Shown: piece by piece, positions 34,801-43,939 of the stretch
How positions within the stretch are numbered: the first letter of the stretch is position 1
Layout: each line of letters starts with the position of its first letter
Assembly: GCA_964580055.1 (NCBI GenBank)
Contig: CAZOJI010000015.1
Location: 20,371-84,370 of the forward strand
DNA: 64,000 bases
From: JBDGYW01 sp964580055
Lineage (GTDB): Bacteria > Gemmatimonadota > Gemmatimonadetes > Gemmatimonadales > GWC2-71-9
Direction: 5' to 3'
Program-made: the position numbers and the translations under genes
Notes under the pieces: generated by a model
Databases searched by the model: none
What the model saw: only the letters and a program-made list of their open reading frames with translations
Told to the model about the DNA's origin: nothing

Positions 34801-37507
34801 CAACCCGCACCGTGTCTTCATACGACGGATCGATGAAGCCTCCCGCGGTCAACGCTCTCACTTCCACGCCAGGAGTGATTGAATCGTGTTGATTCACGCT
34901 TGTCGGCTGCACGGAAATCTCTAACAGAGAAGCGGTGTCAGCTAATATCGTGAAAGGATCGCTCAGCGCCGAGAATGAACCGGAAACCGCGGACAACTGG
35001 TAGTCCGTGCCTGAAGTGTCGATCGACAGGCCGTCGAAGACGACTAGGCCGGCGCTGGTACTGCTCGTCGAATACGACAGCAGCGCTCCCGGAGTGCCGG
35101 TACCCTCTACGATCGCCAGAGTCACCTCGCGACTAGTGTCGGCCGTGGCGACGTTTCCGATGGAGTCCCTGACACTCAACTGTATTGGCGGCGAGAACGG
35201 CACTCGCTGCGTCGTCAACGACGGCTGCTCGTCGAACACGAGACGCGCTGCCTCGCCCGGAAACACGCTGAAACTCGCACTCGTGTCCGGTACCGCGCCA
35301 AGGGCGGAAACGAGCAGCCTGTATTCGACCGCTGCAGAATCGATGGCGATATCACTGAAAGCAGCCTTGCCTGCTCCCGGGCTGACGGCTGTTTCGCCGC
35401 GGAGTGGCGCGTTGGGATTACCGGTGCCCTCCAAGATCGAGAGCGTGACAGTCGACGTATCCCCCGACGCGACATTGCCCCATGCGTCTAGAAGGCGGAC
35501 TTCGAGCGGCGCCGGCTGCGGTTCACCTGCCCGCACGTCTGTCGGCTGCGTCAGAAGCGACAAAGAGAAGACATGGCCGGGGGCAACTGTGAATGGTGCC
35601 GTAGTATCCGGCACGAGGCTATCAGCGGAAGCTATGAGCCGCACGGTCCCGATCTCTTCCAGACTGATATCTGGGAAGGTCGCCACTCCGCCGAGACTCA
35701 CGACCGAGCTGGCTCCGCTGAAGAACGCCAAAGTGTCGCCGGTATCGGAGATCGCATGTAGCTGCACCAGGGTAATCGAGTCCTGAAGCACCTGATTCGC
35801 GTACATGTCGTTCACGCGAACCTCAAGCGCAGGTGCGATCGTATCGCCCGCCGCGATGCTGCCGGGTTCGGTCGAGAACCGCAACGCCGCCGGTTCCGCC
35901 GCGGAGATCTCGAATTCGGCCGAAGTATCGGCCGACAAGCCGTCTGCAGTCGCAGTCAGGTTATGATGTCCTGCGGCAACGACCATGAGGTCATCGAAGA
36001 GCACCACGCCTCCCGTTGCCGTCCGAGTTATTGTACCGCCCAGCGTCGCACCGTTTGCGAGTGCCAGATTCACTGTCGTTGCGGAATCGTCAGTGGCTAC
36101 GTCACCGTTATCGTCATAGATCAGGACTGCCGCGCCTAAGGGACCTCCGGCGCTGCCGTCCTCTGGATCGCCAACGAAAGCGAGCGCATTCGGCGAACCA
36201 TATATCGTGAAGACCAAGAAAGCCGCTGAATCGCCCGTGGCGATTCCTGCGATTATCGTGTCGACTCCCAGTTCGAGCCCGCGCACGTAACTGTTCGACG
36301 CAATTCCTTCCGGATCGGCGATTGTGGTATCAGACGAGAGTGATCCACCTCCCGACTTCACAGACCATCTCACCACCGCGCTGTCCACCGGATTCCCGAA
36401 CTCGTCCCGGACCCGCACGCGGAACGGCGCCGCGACCGACGATCCGGGTTGGCCGCCCTGATTCTCGCCAGACAAAATCTGGAGGTCTGCCGGAGGGCCC
36501 GGCTCGGCCATAGCCTCTAGCTGCAACTCGACACCACGTCCCACCACCATCGCTCTTCCCGTCTGCGTGCCCGCAGCGCCGCCCAACACCCAGCTAACCT
36601 CGGCTCGGCCGTCCTCGTCCGTGAAAGCGGTGTCGCTCGAGAGTATGCCCATTCCGGAGTCAGTAAAGAACGCAACCGGCACGTCACTTAGACCTGAGCC
36701 GTCGGTTCCTGTCAACTCGAGCACTAACGGTTCCGGCAACGCAGCACCGACTGAGGCGGCCTGCCCTGCCCCTTCCACCAACATCAGTTGATCTGGCGGC
36801 GGTTGAACGCGAATCGACGCCGTGTCAGCCTCTCCGGTCAGAAGCGTCGCTGTAACCTGAACGGTCTTTCTAGTGGAATCTGCGATGATCGCGCCGGTAT
36901 CGGGCCTGAGTACCGAGACTGTTGCCGTGTCCAGTGATCTCCAAAGCACCGGTGCTCCGACTACAGCAACTCCCGCAGTGTCCAGCACCGAGGCACTCAA
37001 AGAGACGGTATCGCCACCGAAGACCGCGTGCTCGGTACGCTGGATATTCACGGCCGCCGCCGCCGCGCCTGGGCCGACGTATTGCACCTCGGGCTCCAAC
37101 GCTACTCGTGTTCCCGCCTCGACTGAGACGTCGTCCTCTTCAGATTCGAACAACGGCGCGCCCGATCCATCAAGCAAAGCGTAAGACAGATCGAAAGCCC
37201 CACCGTACGGCGACACCTGAACGAAGACGCTGCAGCTTGCTAGACCCCGGCCCAGAGAAACCTCGACGATCGTATCGAGTTTCGTACTCTCGTAGATCCG
37301 ATCTTCTAGCGTCACCCGAGCTTCGGCGACGTCGAGGAGATCTCCCGCCCCTTCCGGCAGGCTCGCTGACAACTGTAGCGTGGTCCGCACCAATACCCGA
37401 GGTCGGGGCGGTGACAGGGGTTCTTTGTCGCAACTGGTACCCGCCACAACGCAACACACTGCCGCGATGGCAATGCCAAGAGCTTTCAGGAGCCTGAAGC
37501 CGTTCAT
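31829..37507 (-). CDS. giant Ig-like / RCC1-repeat surface lipoprotein
   Basis: A 1,892-residue protein. The signal ends in a lipobox-like VAGTSC (C26). Residues ~130-1010 form a chain of immunoglobulin-like domains with repeated phrases (LEVRVND, LVFDEQPS, QPTSVNQ, then Dxxx-STVTL patterns), as in bacterial Ig-like adhesins. Residues ~1010-1530 begin IWTGTGSGSWSSVDSWAGG and look like a parallel beta-helix. The last ~340 residues carry seven RCC1-type blades marked YCWGxN..G..GDGT, probably a complete seven-bladed propeller. In eukaryotes RCC1 propellers bind proteins or chromatin; in bacteria their role is unknown. It stands alone with its own promoter; probably surface-anchored. Confidence 0.85.
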   Translation of the reverse strand: MNGFRLLKALGIAIAAVCCVVAGTSCDKEPLSPPRPRVLVRTTLQLSASLPEGAGDLLDVAEARVTLEDRIYESTKLDTIVEVSLGRGLASCSVFVQVSPYGGAFDLSYALLDGSGAPLFESEEDDVSVEAGTRVALEPEVQYVGPGAAAAAVNIQRTEHAVFGGDTVSLSASVLDTAGVAVVGAPVLWRSLDTATVSVLRPDTGAIIADSTRKTVQVTATLLTGEADTASIRVQPPPDQLMLVEGAGQAASVGAALPEPLVLELTGTDGSGLSDVPVAFFTDSGMGILSSDTAFTDEDGRAEVSWVLGGAAGTQTGRAMVVGRGVELQLEAMAEPGPPADLQILSGENQGGQPGSSVAAPFRVRVRDEFGNPVDSAVVRWSVKSGGGSLSSDTTIADPEGIASNSYVRGLELGVDTIIAGIATGDSAAFLVFTIYGSPNALAFVGDPEDGSAGGPLGAAVLIYDDNGDVATDDSATTVNLALANGATLGGTITRTATGGVVLFDDLMVVAAGHHNLTATADGLSADTSAEFEISAAEPAALRFSTEPGSIAAGDTIAPALEVRVNDMYANQVLQDSITLVQLHAISDTGDTLAFFSGASSVVSLGGVATFPDISLEEIGTVRLIASADSLVPDTTAPFTVAPGHVFSLSLLTQPTDVRAGEPQPAPLEVRLLDAWGNVASGDTSTVTLSILEGTGNPNAPLRGETAVSPGAGKAAFSDIAIDSAAVEYRLLVSALGAVPDTSASFSVFPGEAARLVFDEQPSLTTQRVPFSPPIQLSVRDSIGNVATADTSREVTLAIVEGTGTPGALLSYSTSSTSAGLVVFDGLSIDTSGTDYQLSAVSGSFSALSDPFTILADTASLLEISVQPTSVNQHDSITPGVEVRALTAGGFIDPSYEDTVRVVLLESPTGDTLAGTKAVLAERGVATFDDLSIGTTSSGYRLLVTSGSLASDTSEFFDVAPENTSSIWTGTGSGSWSSVDSWAGGSLPSADDDIWIPARPDVQPILDTDVTIRNLTLEDGAVLQIGTYTLTVTGNLMAGNTIEGDSGETRLTGVGTTFSGTVSNLAVVGQAFLDGDATTTGYLNIEAQGSLGLTGFTLETLGDLSVVTGDSGTGLLLNNDEDELYVGGTARFSTAAQGTYGTEGNFTAGTMSFRGDLIQEAPAGDLGLVVAGSSVIFDGLERQTVTFATPGLAASRLTDVVCANVNGVEFSSDVFVHGELSVSAGAEVIQASPSSTYFSGPLPLVAGTYSVSDSRILGDVTVTEDLNLSGAGNNLHIEEGATFVLNGRAVDVGGDLTVVTAASGTGLVMTNPADYVQVGGDVTFTTASDGLADTEGNFSEGVLRVGGDFSQNQPGAGTRSFVATGTRVVLDGWDAQSIDLSTPGASDSRFDALEIANHAGGVTFASPIVADGMLVSPLAVTPTVSGNGRSLDVAGFDVDGLTLDNVALTSTEGFIRRFDDVTFQNYDPGATQLTVAHRGTAVSVFRRTSFLTTPGSGYYISAIDTHQDSDTLTINFSESIPEDGSSSTAVSGGAIVNWGVVPWSLIGSGGAFSCGVKLGGQAYCWGNNTSGERGDGTFAAANTPQEVTGNLNIRRFSVGADHSCSITVDAEAYCWGNNGSGRLGDGTTERSSVPVAVSGGNRFQQISAGYYSNCGIATDGLAYCWGRNSKGQVGDGTTEDRNVPVPVSGGMLFQAIATGGAHACGITYSGQAYCWGSNWGGQLGDGTTEDSSVPVLVAGGHRFTAVSAGDTHTCALSTDDTAYCWGSNAQGRLGDGTYTNRSIPMPVSGGHTFHSISAGGNHTCAITAAAVGYCWGDNGYGQIGDGTQTRRLEPVQFSADLRFQEIAAGKTPQTCAAAIDGSAYCWGWNFFGQLGDGTNDNSSSPVPVTEPW
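31850..32880 (-). repeat. seven ~150-bp coding repeats (RCC1 blades)
   Basis: Seven copies of a ~50-codon unit with the core YCWG lie at about 31907, 32059, 32210, 32363, 32512, 32660 and 32813 (spacing 148-153 bp). They are protein-level repeats, diverged at DNA level, and lie wholly inside the giant lipoprotein gene. Confidence 0.85.
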
Positions 37508-37732
37508 GACTAGCCGTCTAGTTTGATTCCCACCAATTCATCCACCGCCTCGCATAGATTCGATGAAGCATTCAGGTGCCTAAGTGGCAAGAACCGAACC
37601 ACAGCATGCGCCTTTGGATGTGAAGAGGTAAGTACTTGCCAAACAATCACTTACTTAAAGAAGAGAGCGGCAGGTCCCGGGCGGCGCGGCCGGGTTGAAT
37701 GGGCAGAGGGAAGAGTGTGCCGGATCAGGCCA

Positions 37733-37832
37733 NNNNNNNNNNNNNNNNNNNNNNNNNNNNNNNNNNNNNNNNNNNNNNNNNNNNNNNNNNNNNNNNNNNN
37801 NNNNNNNNNNNNNNNNNNNNNNNNNNNNNNNN
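37733..37832. other. assembly gap (100 N)
   Basis: Exactly 100 undetermined bases, a scaffold placeholder. It removes the extreme 3' end of the third aldo/keto reductase gene. Confidence 0.99.
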
Positions 37833-39163
37833 GCCAGGGTCAGGTTCCGGTGCGCACTGGCCAGTAGCATTCTGGCCGGCACTCCGTGTGGGCATGCCGG
37901 CTCGCAGTACCCGGCGCAGTCCGCACAGTAGGCCGCATTCTCTCTTTGCAGACGGGCATACTTCTCCATGGCGTTTTTCTCGCGTCCATGGGCCTCGAAG
38001 TAGTGGTTGTAACGCATAACCGTGTTCACCGGTACGCCGTGAGGGCAGGACGGCTCACAAAGACCGCATGCGTGGCGGCAGTAGTAGTTACCGAGAAGCG
38101 CTCCATAGCTATCGAGCATCGACCCGTCAGCGTCGGTCAGGCGCTGGCCCGAGATGCTCACGAACGCTTCGAGCGCCTCAAACGTGTTGATCGTTGGGCA
38201 AACCGAGTGAACGCCGCTGTTGTCGAGAACGAATTTGATGGCGGCCCGACGAACCTGTTCCACGGATTCGAGTCCGTGGCGACGTCTGAAAGCCTCCGCT
38301 CCAGCCGCGAAAGCATCGTATTCATCCGCCAGCCGCTGCATGCGCTCCGATATCTCGCGGCCACTTCGCCTTCGTTGCTCGTTCGTCTCGACGACTCTGG
38401 CGTTCACGTTGACAGGATCTGTCTTCATCAGCGTCACACCCATGTTCTTGGCGCGGCACATGTCGATGACTCGCTCACCCTGCTCCTTCTGCAGGAAGTT
38501 GTAGACGAACAAAGCGACATCAAACCGCCCATCCTCCGCAGCCGCCCCCACCACATCCTCCATCGTGTCCCGGGTGTTGCCGTACACCGAATGCTCGGTG
38601 CCGTGATTGGACAGTCCCGAGAAACGGACTTTGCCCTCAGCTCTTAGTTGTTCGATCACCGTATGATAGGGCTCGTGTTTGATCTGCTCGATCCGAGGGG
38701 TCATGTGGATCATCAAGCAATCCACGTAGTCCATCTGCAATCGGTCCAGGCACTGAAAAAACCGTCGCCTGAGATCTTCCACCTCCGAGCCACCGCCGAA
38801 CGAGAGATTCAGCTTGGTGGTTACGAAGACGGACGACCGGTCGCGGTTTCTCATAGCCCGGCCGACGGCTCGCTCGGATTGACCGTTCACGTAGTGCTCG
38901 CCGGTATCGATGTAATTGACACCCATGTCCAGCGCGACTCGCAACACATTGGAGTTGCTGAAGAACCCACCGCCGAAACCGATGTCGGACACCTCAAATC
39001 CGGTCCGCCCCAACGTGCGGTACTCCTGCACTCTCAACTCCTGTTCTGGTGCCCCGTCATTCCGTTTGGCATGGGTTGGAACCGCTGCAACGCCCCCGAC
39101 GGCAACGGCGGCACCAGTTGATCTCAGAAAGCTGCGACGACTCACGAGGTTGTTCGATTCCAT
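37833..39163 (-). CDS. Tat-exported aldo/keto reductase with C-terminal 4Fe-4S motifs (copy 3, 3' end in gap)
   Basis: A third member of the same exported family, starting at ATG 39163 behind GGAG. Tat motif RRSFLR is at residues 9-14. The barrel shows YRTLGRTGFEVSDIGFGGGFF, YIDTGEHYVNG (catalytic D and Y), FVTTKLNLS (K) and MIHMTPR (H). The cysteine tail is C-x3-C-x2-C-x3-CP (YCRHACGLCEPSCP) plus C-x2-C-x3-C-x3-CP (YCADCAGYCEPACP). The reading frame reaches the gap at HRNLTL, the same ending as the two paralogues at 20.8-23.7 kb, so at most a few residues are missing. It is monocistronic, divergent from the aldolase gene. Confidence 0.85.
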
Positions 39164-39485
39164 CAGAATCTCCGGTAGAGGCTGTTGTGTACGTTGCAAC
39201 ATACAACCGATTCGACCGACAGGACTACGCGCTGCCGAGAGCTGGGCCCGCTTTAGCGAGGCGGTGACCAAGGTTATGAAGCCCACCTGACCCGTCGCCT
39301 ACCGTGAGAACACGCGCGCCGCCCACCGCTACCGATTTCCTTCCTTTCCTCGTTTATTTGATTCCCACTCGGACACGGGCAGAGAGATACGCGCCCTGCG
39401 TGCTTTGCCGCTGTCTCGACGGGGTGGGCGCGGCCCCGCTACCAAAAGGTGGTCAGTGGTTCTTTGCTCAGATGAGGAATAGACA

Positions 39486-40454
39486 ATGGTTCACTACAGA
39501 GAGCTCGGCCTAGTAAACACCAAGGAGCTGTTCGAGAACGCCATGGAGGGCGGTTATGCCATTCCGGCGTACAACTTCAACAACCTCGAGCAACTGCAGG
39601 CGATCATCACCGCCTGTAGCGAGACTCGGAGCCCAGTGATCCTACAAGTGTCGAAAGGGGCTCGGGACTATGCCAACCAGACGATGCTGGTGCACATGGC
39701 GCGCGGGGCGGTGGAGATGGCAAAGGAGATCTCCGCCCCGGCTATCCCAATCGTAGTGCACCTTGACCACGGCGACTCGTTCGAGCTTTGCGTCTCATGC
39801 ATCGAATCCGGGTTCTCATCGGTTATGATCGACGGATCGCACCTCCCCTACGAGGAAAACGTAGCGCTCACTCGAAAGGTCACTGACTTCGCTCAGCAAC
39901 ACGACGTTTCGGTCGAAGGCGAGCTTGGGGTTCTCGCAGGAATCGAGGAACACGTCCAGCACGAGCAATCGCTATATACGAAACCCGAAGAGGTTGAGAA
40001 CTTCGTGAGTCGTACGAACGTGAACAGCCTGGCGATCTCGATCGGAACGTCACATGGCGCATACAAGTTCCCGCTGGACGCCGAAATGCCGCCGCTCCGG
40101 TTCGACATACTGGAAGAAATCGAAAAGCGACTGCCGGGGTTTCCTATCGTGCTGCACGGTGCATCGAGCGTCGTTCCCGAGTACGTAGCGATGATCAACC
40201 AATACGGCGGGGAGATCGAAGGCGCGCGCGGAGTCGAAGAGGAACAGCTGCGTCTTGCTGCCCGGTCCGCTGTCTGCAAGGTGAACATCGACAGCGACGG
40301 CCGGCTGGCGATGACGGCGTTGATCCGTAAGGAGCTGGCCGAAAACCCCGGCAACTTCGATCCGAGAAAATACCTCGGGCCTGCGCGCGACGCTCTGATC
40401 GACCTGATGAAACACAAGAATGAGAAAGTGCTGGGGAGCGCCGGCCGCGGGTAG
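39486..40454 (+). CDS. fba: class II fructose-bisphosphate aldolase
   Basis: A 322-residue zinc-dependent aldolase, cleaving fructose 1,6-bisphosphate in glycolysis or forming it in gluconeogenesis. Motifs: IPAYNFNNLEQLQAI, HLDHGDSFE (zinc histidine and catalytic aspartate), MIDGSHLPYEENV, VEGELGVLAGIE, GTSHGAYKF (zinc histidine) and LHGASSVV (zinc histidine and phosphate loop). GAGGAA lies 6 nt before the ATG. With the two phosphofructokinases and pgk within 13 kb it makes a loose glycolytic group, though transcribed separately. Confidence 0.94.
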   Translation: MVHYRELGLVNTKELFENAMEGGYAIPAYNFNNLEQLQAIITACSETRSPVILQVSKGARDYANQTMLVHMARGAVEMAKEISAPAIPIVVHLDHGDSFELCVSCIESGFSSVMIDGSHLPYEENVALTRKVTDFAQQHDVSVEGELGVLAGIEEHVQHEQSLYTKPEEVENFVSRTNVNSLAISIGTSHGAYKFPLDAEMPPLRFDILEEIEKRLPGFPIVLHGASSVVPEYVAMINQYGGEIEGARGVEEEQLRLAARSAVCKVNIDSDGRLAMTALIRKELAENPGNFDPRKYLGPARDALIDLMKHKNEKVLGSAGRG

Positions 40455-40545
40455 GTGCCGGTAGATATCATCTCGAGCATATAGAGCACACCGTTACAGC
40501 TTTGGCCGAGCGATAACGGGCCTGGATCGACCTGTGCGCGGCAGC

Positions 40546-40571
40546 ACAATGTTGGTGACGCCCAACATTGT
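40546..40571. terminator. terminator-like hairpin after fba
   Basis: ACAATGTTGG (40546-40555) and CCAACATTGT (40562-40571) form a perfect 10-bp stem with a 6-nt loop, followed by TT. It lies 92 bp after the aldolase stop. Its AT-rich perfect symmetry would also suit a regulator site. Confidence 0.5.
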
Positions 40572-40692
40572 TTGCCCTCCTGGACATAGATCCGCTGCCC
40601 GATCGCAAGTTCCGGACCAACGAGATAGGCGTTCACATGGCTCTCGGAGCGAGTTCGGCGCAGTTGACTTTTTACCACACCCTGGTCATACT

Positions 40693-40704
40693 TGACCGCG
40701 GTCA
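40693..40704. promoter_or_regulatory. candidate operator palindrome upstream of the tetR-type gene
   Basis: TGACCGCGGTCA is a perfect 12-bp palindrome 68 bp before the regulator start, overlapping a TTGACC that could be a -35 box. TetR-family repressors usually bind palindromes in their own promoters, so this is a natural candidate operator for the efflux operon. Confidence 0.4.
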
Positions 40705-40772
40705 CCATTTGAGAATTCACAACATTCTTGGAAATCCAATCTGCCGTATCTTCTTAGATACCCTCACCGCAA

Positions 40773-41456
40773 ATGACAACCGATTACAGGGTGCTCACGC
40801 GCAGGGAGCGCAAGAGGCGCGAAACCCGCCGACGCATCTACTCGGCTGCGTTCGAACTGTTCCTGGAAAAGGGCTTCGAGAATACCAGAGTCGAGGAGAT
40901 CGCCGAGCGTGCCGATGTCGGCAAAGGGACGGTTTTCAACTACTTCCCACACAAGAGGTCTTTCCTGGCTGCACTTGCCGATGAATGGCTGGATCGACTT
41001 GCCGAGGAAATGGGACCGGTCGAGCAACTCGAGGGCAGCGTTCGGGAATCGCTGGAGCGGGTTTATTGCTTCTTGGCGGACCTTGCGGTCGCCAATCCCG
41101 AGCTTGCACACCAGGCTCTGTTCGAGAGTCTCAGATCAATGTACGAGGGAGGCATCGAAGACGAGAAGCCGATTCGTGACTTCCATGACATTACGCTGTG
41201 TCTCTTGGAGAAGGGGCAGAAGAACCACGAGGTTAGGCGGGACATGGCGTCGCAGCACACCACTGAACTGCTAGAAGCAGCCTTCCACCGCACTCTGGTT
41301 CGTTGGCTCCGTGAACCGAGGTCGGTTGGCGAACTACACGAGGCGATTGCGGTGAAGCTCGACATCATCTTCGACGGAATAGCTCCGCAAAACGCTGATC
41401 ACCAGGCCCGAAAACACCGCAGCGAGCGAAAGCGGAGCGAGCGGGATGACGTATGA
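40773..41456 (+). CDS. TetR/AcrR-family transcriptional regulator
   Basis: A 227-residue regulator. Residues ~8-62 form a TetR helix-turn-helix: RRKRRETRRRIYSAAFELFLEKG as successive basic and helix segments, then TRVEEIAERADVGKGTVFNYFPHK with the classical recognition helix. The C-terminal ligand domain is diverse, as usual, and the end is basic (KRSERDDV). Its stop overlaps the TolC start by four bases (ATGA), so it is the first gene of the efflux operon and probably controls it. Confidence 0.92.
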   Translation: MTTDYRVLTRRERKRRETRRRIYSAAFELFLEKGFENTRVEEIAERADVGKGTVFNYFPHKRSFLAALADEWLDRLAEEMGPVEQLEGSVRESLERVYCFLADLAVANPELAHQALFESLRSMYEGGIEDEKPIRDFHDITLCLLEKGQKNHEVRRDMASQHTTELLEAAFHRTLVRWLREPRSVGELHEAIAVKLDIIFDGIAPQNADHQARKHRSERKRSERDDV

Positions 41457-42880
41457 AAGGACCATACATCATGCAGGAGACCAAAGTGAGGCGAAGAACC
41501 TGGCTGTGGCCATGTGTTCTCTACTCGCTGCTCGGATCTGCGCCCGCGGATGCGCAGCAGCCACCCGAGAAAGACTCGTTGCGACTATCCCTGGACCGAG
41601 CAGTCACTCGAGTTTTGGAACAGAGCGAGGAAATCGCGGCGGCCAGGGCGCAGATAGATCAGGCCGAGTCGCAAGTCACGCAGGCTACCGCCGGCGCCTT
41701 ACCCCAGTTGTCGACCAACCTCACGTACAATCGTGCCATAAGAACCATCTTTGACGACATCGGCGGGCCGCAACCAGCTGAGCCCGACACCTCCGGGGGT
41801 GGTTTTGCAGATCTGTTCAAGGACCTGCCGTTCGGTCGTCCCAACAACTACATAGCCACCTTTCAGCTCTCTCAGCTCCTGTGGTCCGGCGGGACGGTAG
41901 GTGCCGCTCGGGACGTGGCCCAACATTTCCGCTCGGCTTCAAGGGACCAGCTGGAGGAGACAAGGGCAGATCTGACTTTCCAGGTAAGGATCGGGTACTT
42001 CTACGCCGTTCTCGCCAAGCGCCTTCACGAGATCGCGGTCGAGAGCCGCAGAGTAGCTGACGAGCACCTGCAACAGGTCGAATCCTTTTACCAGGCCGGC
42101 ACTGCTTCCGAGTTCGACCTGCTGAGGGCACGTGTGGAACGGGAGAACCGTGAGCCCGCGGTGGTGCAGGCGGAGAACGCTTCGGACTTGGCGGTGCTCG
42201 AACTGAAGCGCCTCGTGAATATCCCCGCAGATCAACCGCTGGCGCTCACCACCCAACTGGAGCCGGACACGGTACAGGTAGACAGGGACGACTTGGCACG
42301 CTTCGTGGGCCAACGGCCGGCTCTGAGGGCCGCTGAGGAGAATGTCGCGATGCGCGAAGGTGCCGTGCGAATCTATCGTGGCCAATCGTTGCCTTCAGTG
42401 CGGCTGCTCGGCAACATGGGTTTCCAGGCATTTCCGGACAATGCACTTCCACCCGGCTTCGACGAATGGCGTGAGGATTGGAACGTATCTGTGGCGGTGA
42501 GCTGGAGTCCTTTCGATGGTTTGCGCACGCGCGGGCTGATCGGTGAGGCGCAGGCGCAGTTGCGACAAGCTCACGTTGCGGAGGCACAGCTCAGAGAGGG
42601 TCTGGAGATGGAGTTGGCCGCGGCGATGGCCGAGTATCGCAGGAGCCGGGCTCAGATCAATGTGACACGAGAGACAGTGGCTCTTGCCGAGCGAACACTG
42701 GAGTTGGCGGAGGTGAGGTACTCCAACGGTTTATCTACCCAACTCGAAGTATCCGACGCGGCTCTCCTCCTCGATCAAGCTCGCGTCAATCACGTTCAGG
42801 CTCAACACGACTATGCAAAAGCACTCGCTCGACTAGAACGAACGAGCGGAGGCCAAATCCAGTTATTGAGGTTCCAATGA
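41453..42880 (+). CDS. TolC-family outer-membrane efflux channel
   Basis: A 475-residue channel. ATG 41453 overlaps the upstream stop; ATG 41471 with AAAGGA before it is an alternative. The signal peptide ends near SAPADAQQ. Two homologous OEP halves follow, each beginning with a helical repeat (LSLDRAVTRVLEQSEEIAAARAQI; then VGQRPALRAAEENVAMREGAV) and each with the alanine/glutamate-rich coiled helices of the periplasmic tunnel. It forms the outer-membrane exit of the tripartite pump with the next two genes. Confidence 0.93.
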   Translation: MKGPYIMQETKVRRRTWLWPCVLYSLLGSAPADAQQPPEKDSLRLSLDRAVTRVLEQSEEIAAARAQIDQAESQVTQATAGALPQLSTNLTYNRAIRTIFDDIGGPQPAEPDTSGGGFADLFKDLPFGRPNNYIATFQLSQLLWSGGTVGAARDVAQHFRSASRDQLEETRADLTFQVRIGYFYAVLAKRLHEIAVESRRVADEHLQQVESFYQAGTASEFDLLRARVERENREPAVVQAENASDLAVLELKRLVNIPADQPLALTTQLEPDTVQVDRDDLARFVGQRPALRAAEENVAMREGAVRIYRGQSLPSVRLLGNMGFQAFPDNALPPGFDEWREDWNVSVAVSWSPFDGLRTRGLIGEAQAQLRQAHVAEAQLREGLEMELAAAMAEYRRSRAQINVTRETVALAERTLELAEVRYSNGLSTQLEVSDAALLLDQARVNHVQAQHDYAKALARLERTSGGQIQLLRFQ

Positions 42881-43932
42881 TCAAGCGTTTGTTCTTTGGA
42901 GTAATCGTACTTGGCCTGGTGGCCTTGGCGGTCTTGCGGGTCGTACAGGCCTCCGTTCAGGAGGAACCGCCACCCGACGTGGAAGAGATCCGGCGTGACT
43001 CCGGAATTCCTGTCGAGGTAGCTCGGGTGGAATCCGGTCCCCTGGTTGTGACCCGCGACTTCACCGGAACTGTCCGGGGCATACGGAGCGCGACGATCAG
43101 AGCGCGAACCAGTGACGAGATCGTAGAGGTTTCCGTGCGAGAGGGAAAAAGGGTGAATACCGGAGACGTCTTGATCCGTCAATCGCCGGAAGGATCGATG
43201 GCGTCCGTCAGACAGGCGGAAGCCGCGTACGATCAAGCCAGTCGAAACGTGGAGAGGCTGAGGCCGCTCCGCGAGCAGGGCGCGATCAGCGAACAAGATT
43301 GGGACAACGCGGTCACGGCGATGTCGGTAGCGGAAGCCAACCTCGAAGCCGCACGGCGTTCGGTTGAGTTCGTCAGCCCGATCGACGGCGTAGTCACCGA
43401 CGTCTTGGAGACCAGAGGCACGGTGCCCTCGCCCGGCGACCCACTGGTGAGAGTGTCCGACCTGTCTCAGCTAAGAGTCTTGCTCGAGGTCAGCACCTCA
43501 CAGGCCAGCGAGTTGGAAGTGGGACAGTTAGCGTCGCTGCCGGCTCACGGGTTGGAGGGTCGAGTGTCGCGAATCGCCTTGGAGGCTGATCCCACGACGC
43601 GCCTGCTACAGATCGAGCTGACATTTCCGGGTTCTTCCAGAAGTGCAGGCAGTTCGAGTGCGTCCAGGGTGGTGCCGGGAGGATTCGAGAACATTCAGGT
43701 GGTCGTAGGCAAACGCGAATCGACTCTCTTGGTTCCCCGGGCGGCAATCGACGAAGGAGCCGTTTGGGCAGTAAATGATTCCGGTGTCGTTTCTCGCCAG
43801 GCCGTAACCACCGGGCTCGTGGCGACCGATCGCGTTGAAGTCATCGAAGGACTCTCCGCAGGTGATCGGGTGGTAGTAGCTGGCGCCTCGCTCCTATCGG
43901 ATGGAGCACGTGTCAGGATCGTCGGAGGCTAA
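42877..43932 (+). CDS. RND efflux periplasmic adaptor (membrane fusion protein)
   Basis: A 351-residue adaptor that begins within the TolC stop (ATGA). It has one N-terminal anchor (LFFGVIVLGLVALAVLRVV), a barrel-sandwich hybrid domain (GTVRGIRSATIRARTSDEIVEV, VREGKRVNTGDVLI), a short alpha-hairpin (~105-155) and VEFVSPIDGVVTDVL, completing the lipoyl-like domain, then a beta-barrel and a membrane-proximal domain ending in GLSAGDRVVVAGAS. It links the inner-membrane pump to the TolC-type channel. Confidence 0.93.
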   Translation: MIKRLFFGVIVLGLVALAVLRVVQASVQEEPPPDVEEIRRDSGIPVEVARVESGPLVVTRDFTGTVRGIRSATIRARTSDEIVEVSVREGKRVNTGDVLIRQSPEGSMASVRQAEAAYDQASRNVERLRPLREQGAISEQDWDNAVTAMSVAEANLEAARRSVEFVSPIDGVVTDVLETRGTVPSPGDPLVRVSDLSQLRVLLEVSTSQASELEVGQLASLPAHGLEGRVSRIALEADPTTRLLQIELTFPGSSRSAGSSSASRVVPGGFENIQVVVGKRESTLLVPRAAIDEGAVWAVNDSGVVSRQAVTTGLVATDRVEVIEGLSAGDRVVVAGASLLSDGARVRIVGG

Positions 43933-43939
43933 CCTACCT

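Larger units (their letters stand above)
40455..40772. other. intergenic region with two palindromes
   Basis: 318 bp between the aldolase and the TetR-type regulator. It holds a terminator-like hairpin (40546-40571) and a 12-bp palindrome (40693-40704), described separately. No gene was seen. Confidence 0.6.
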
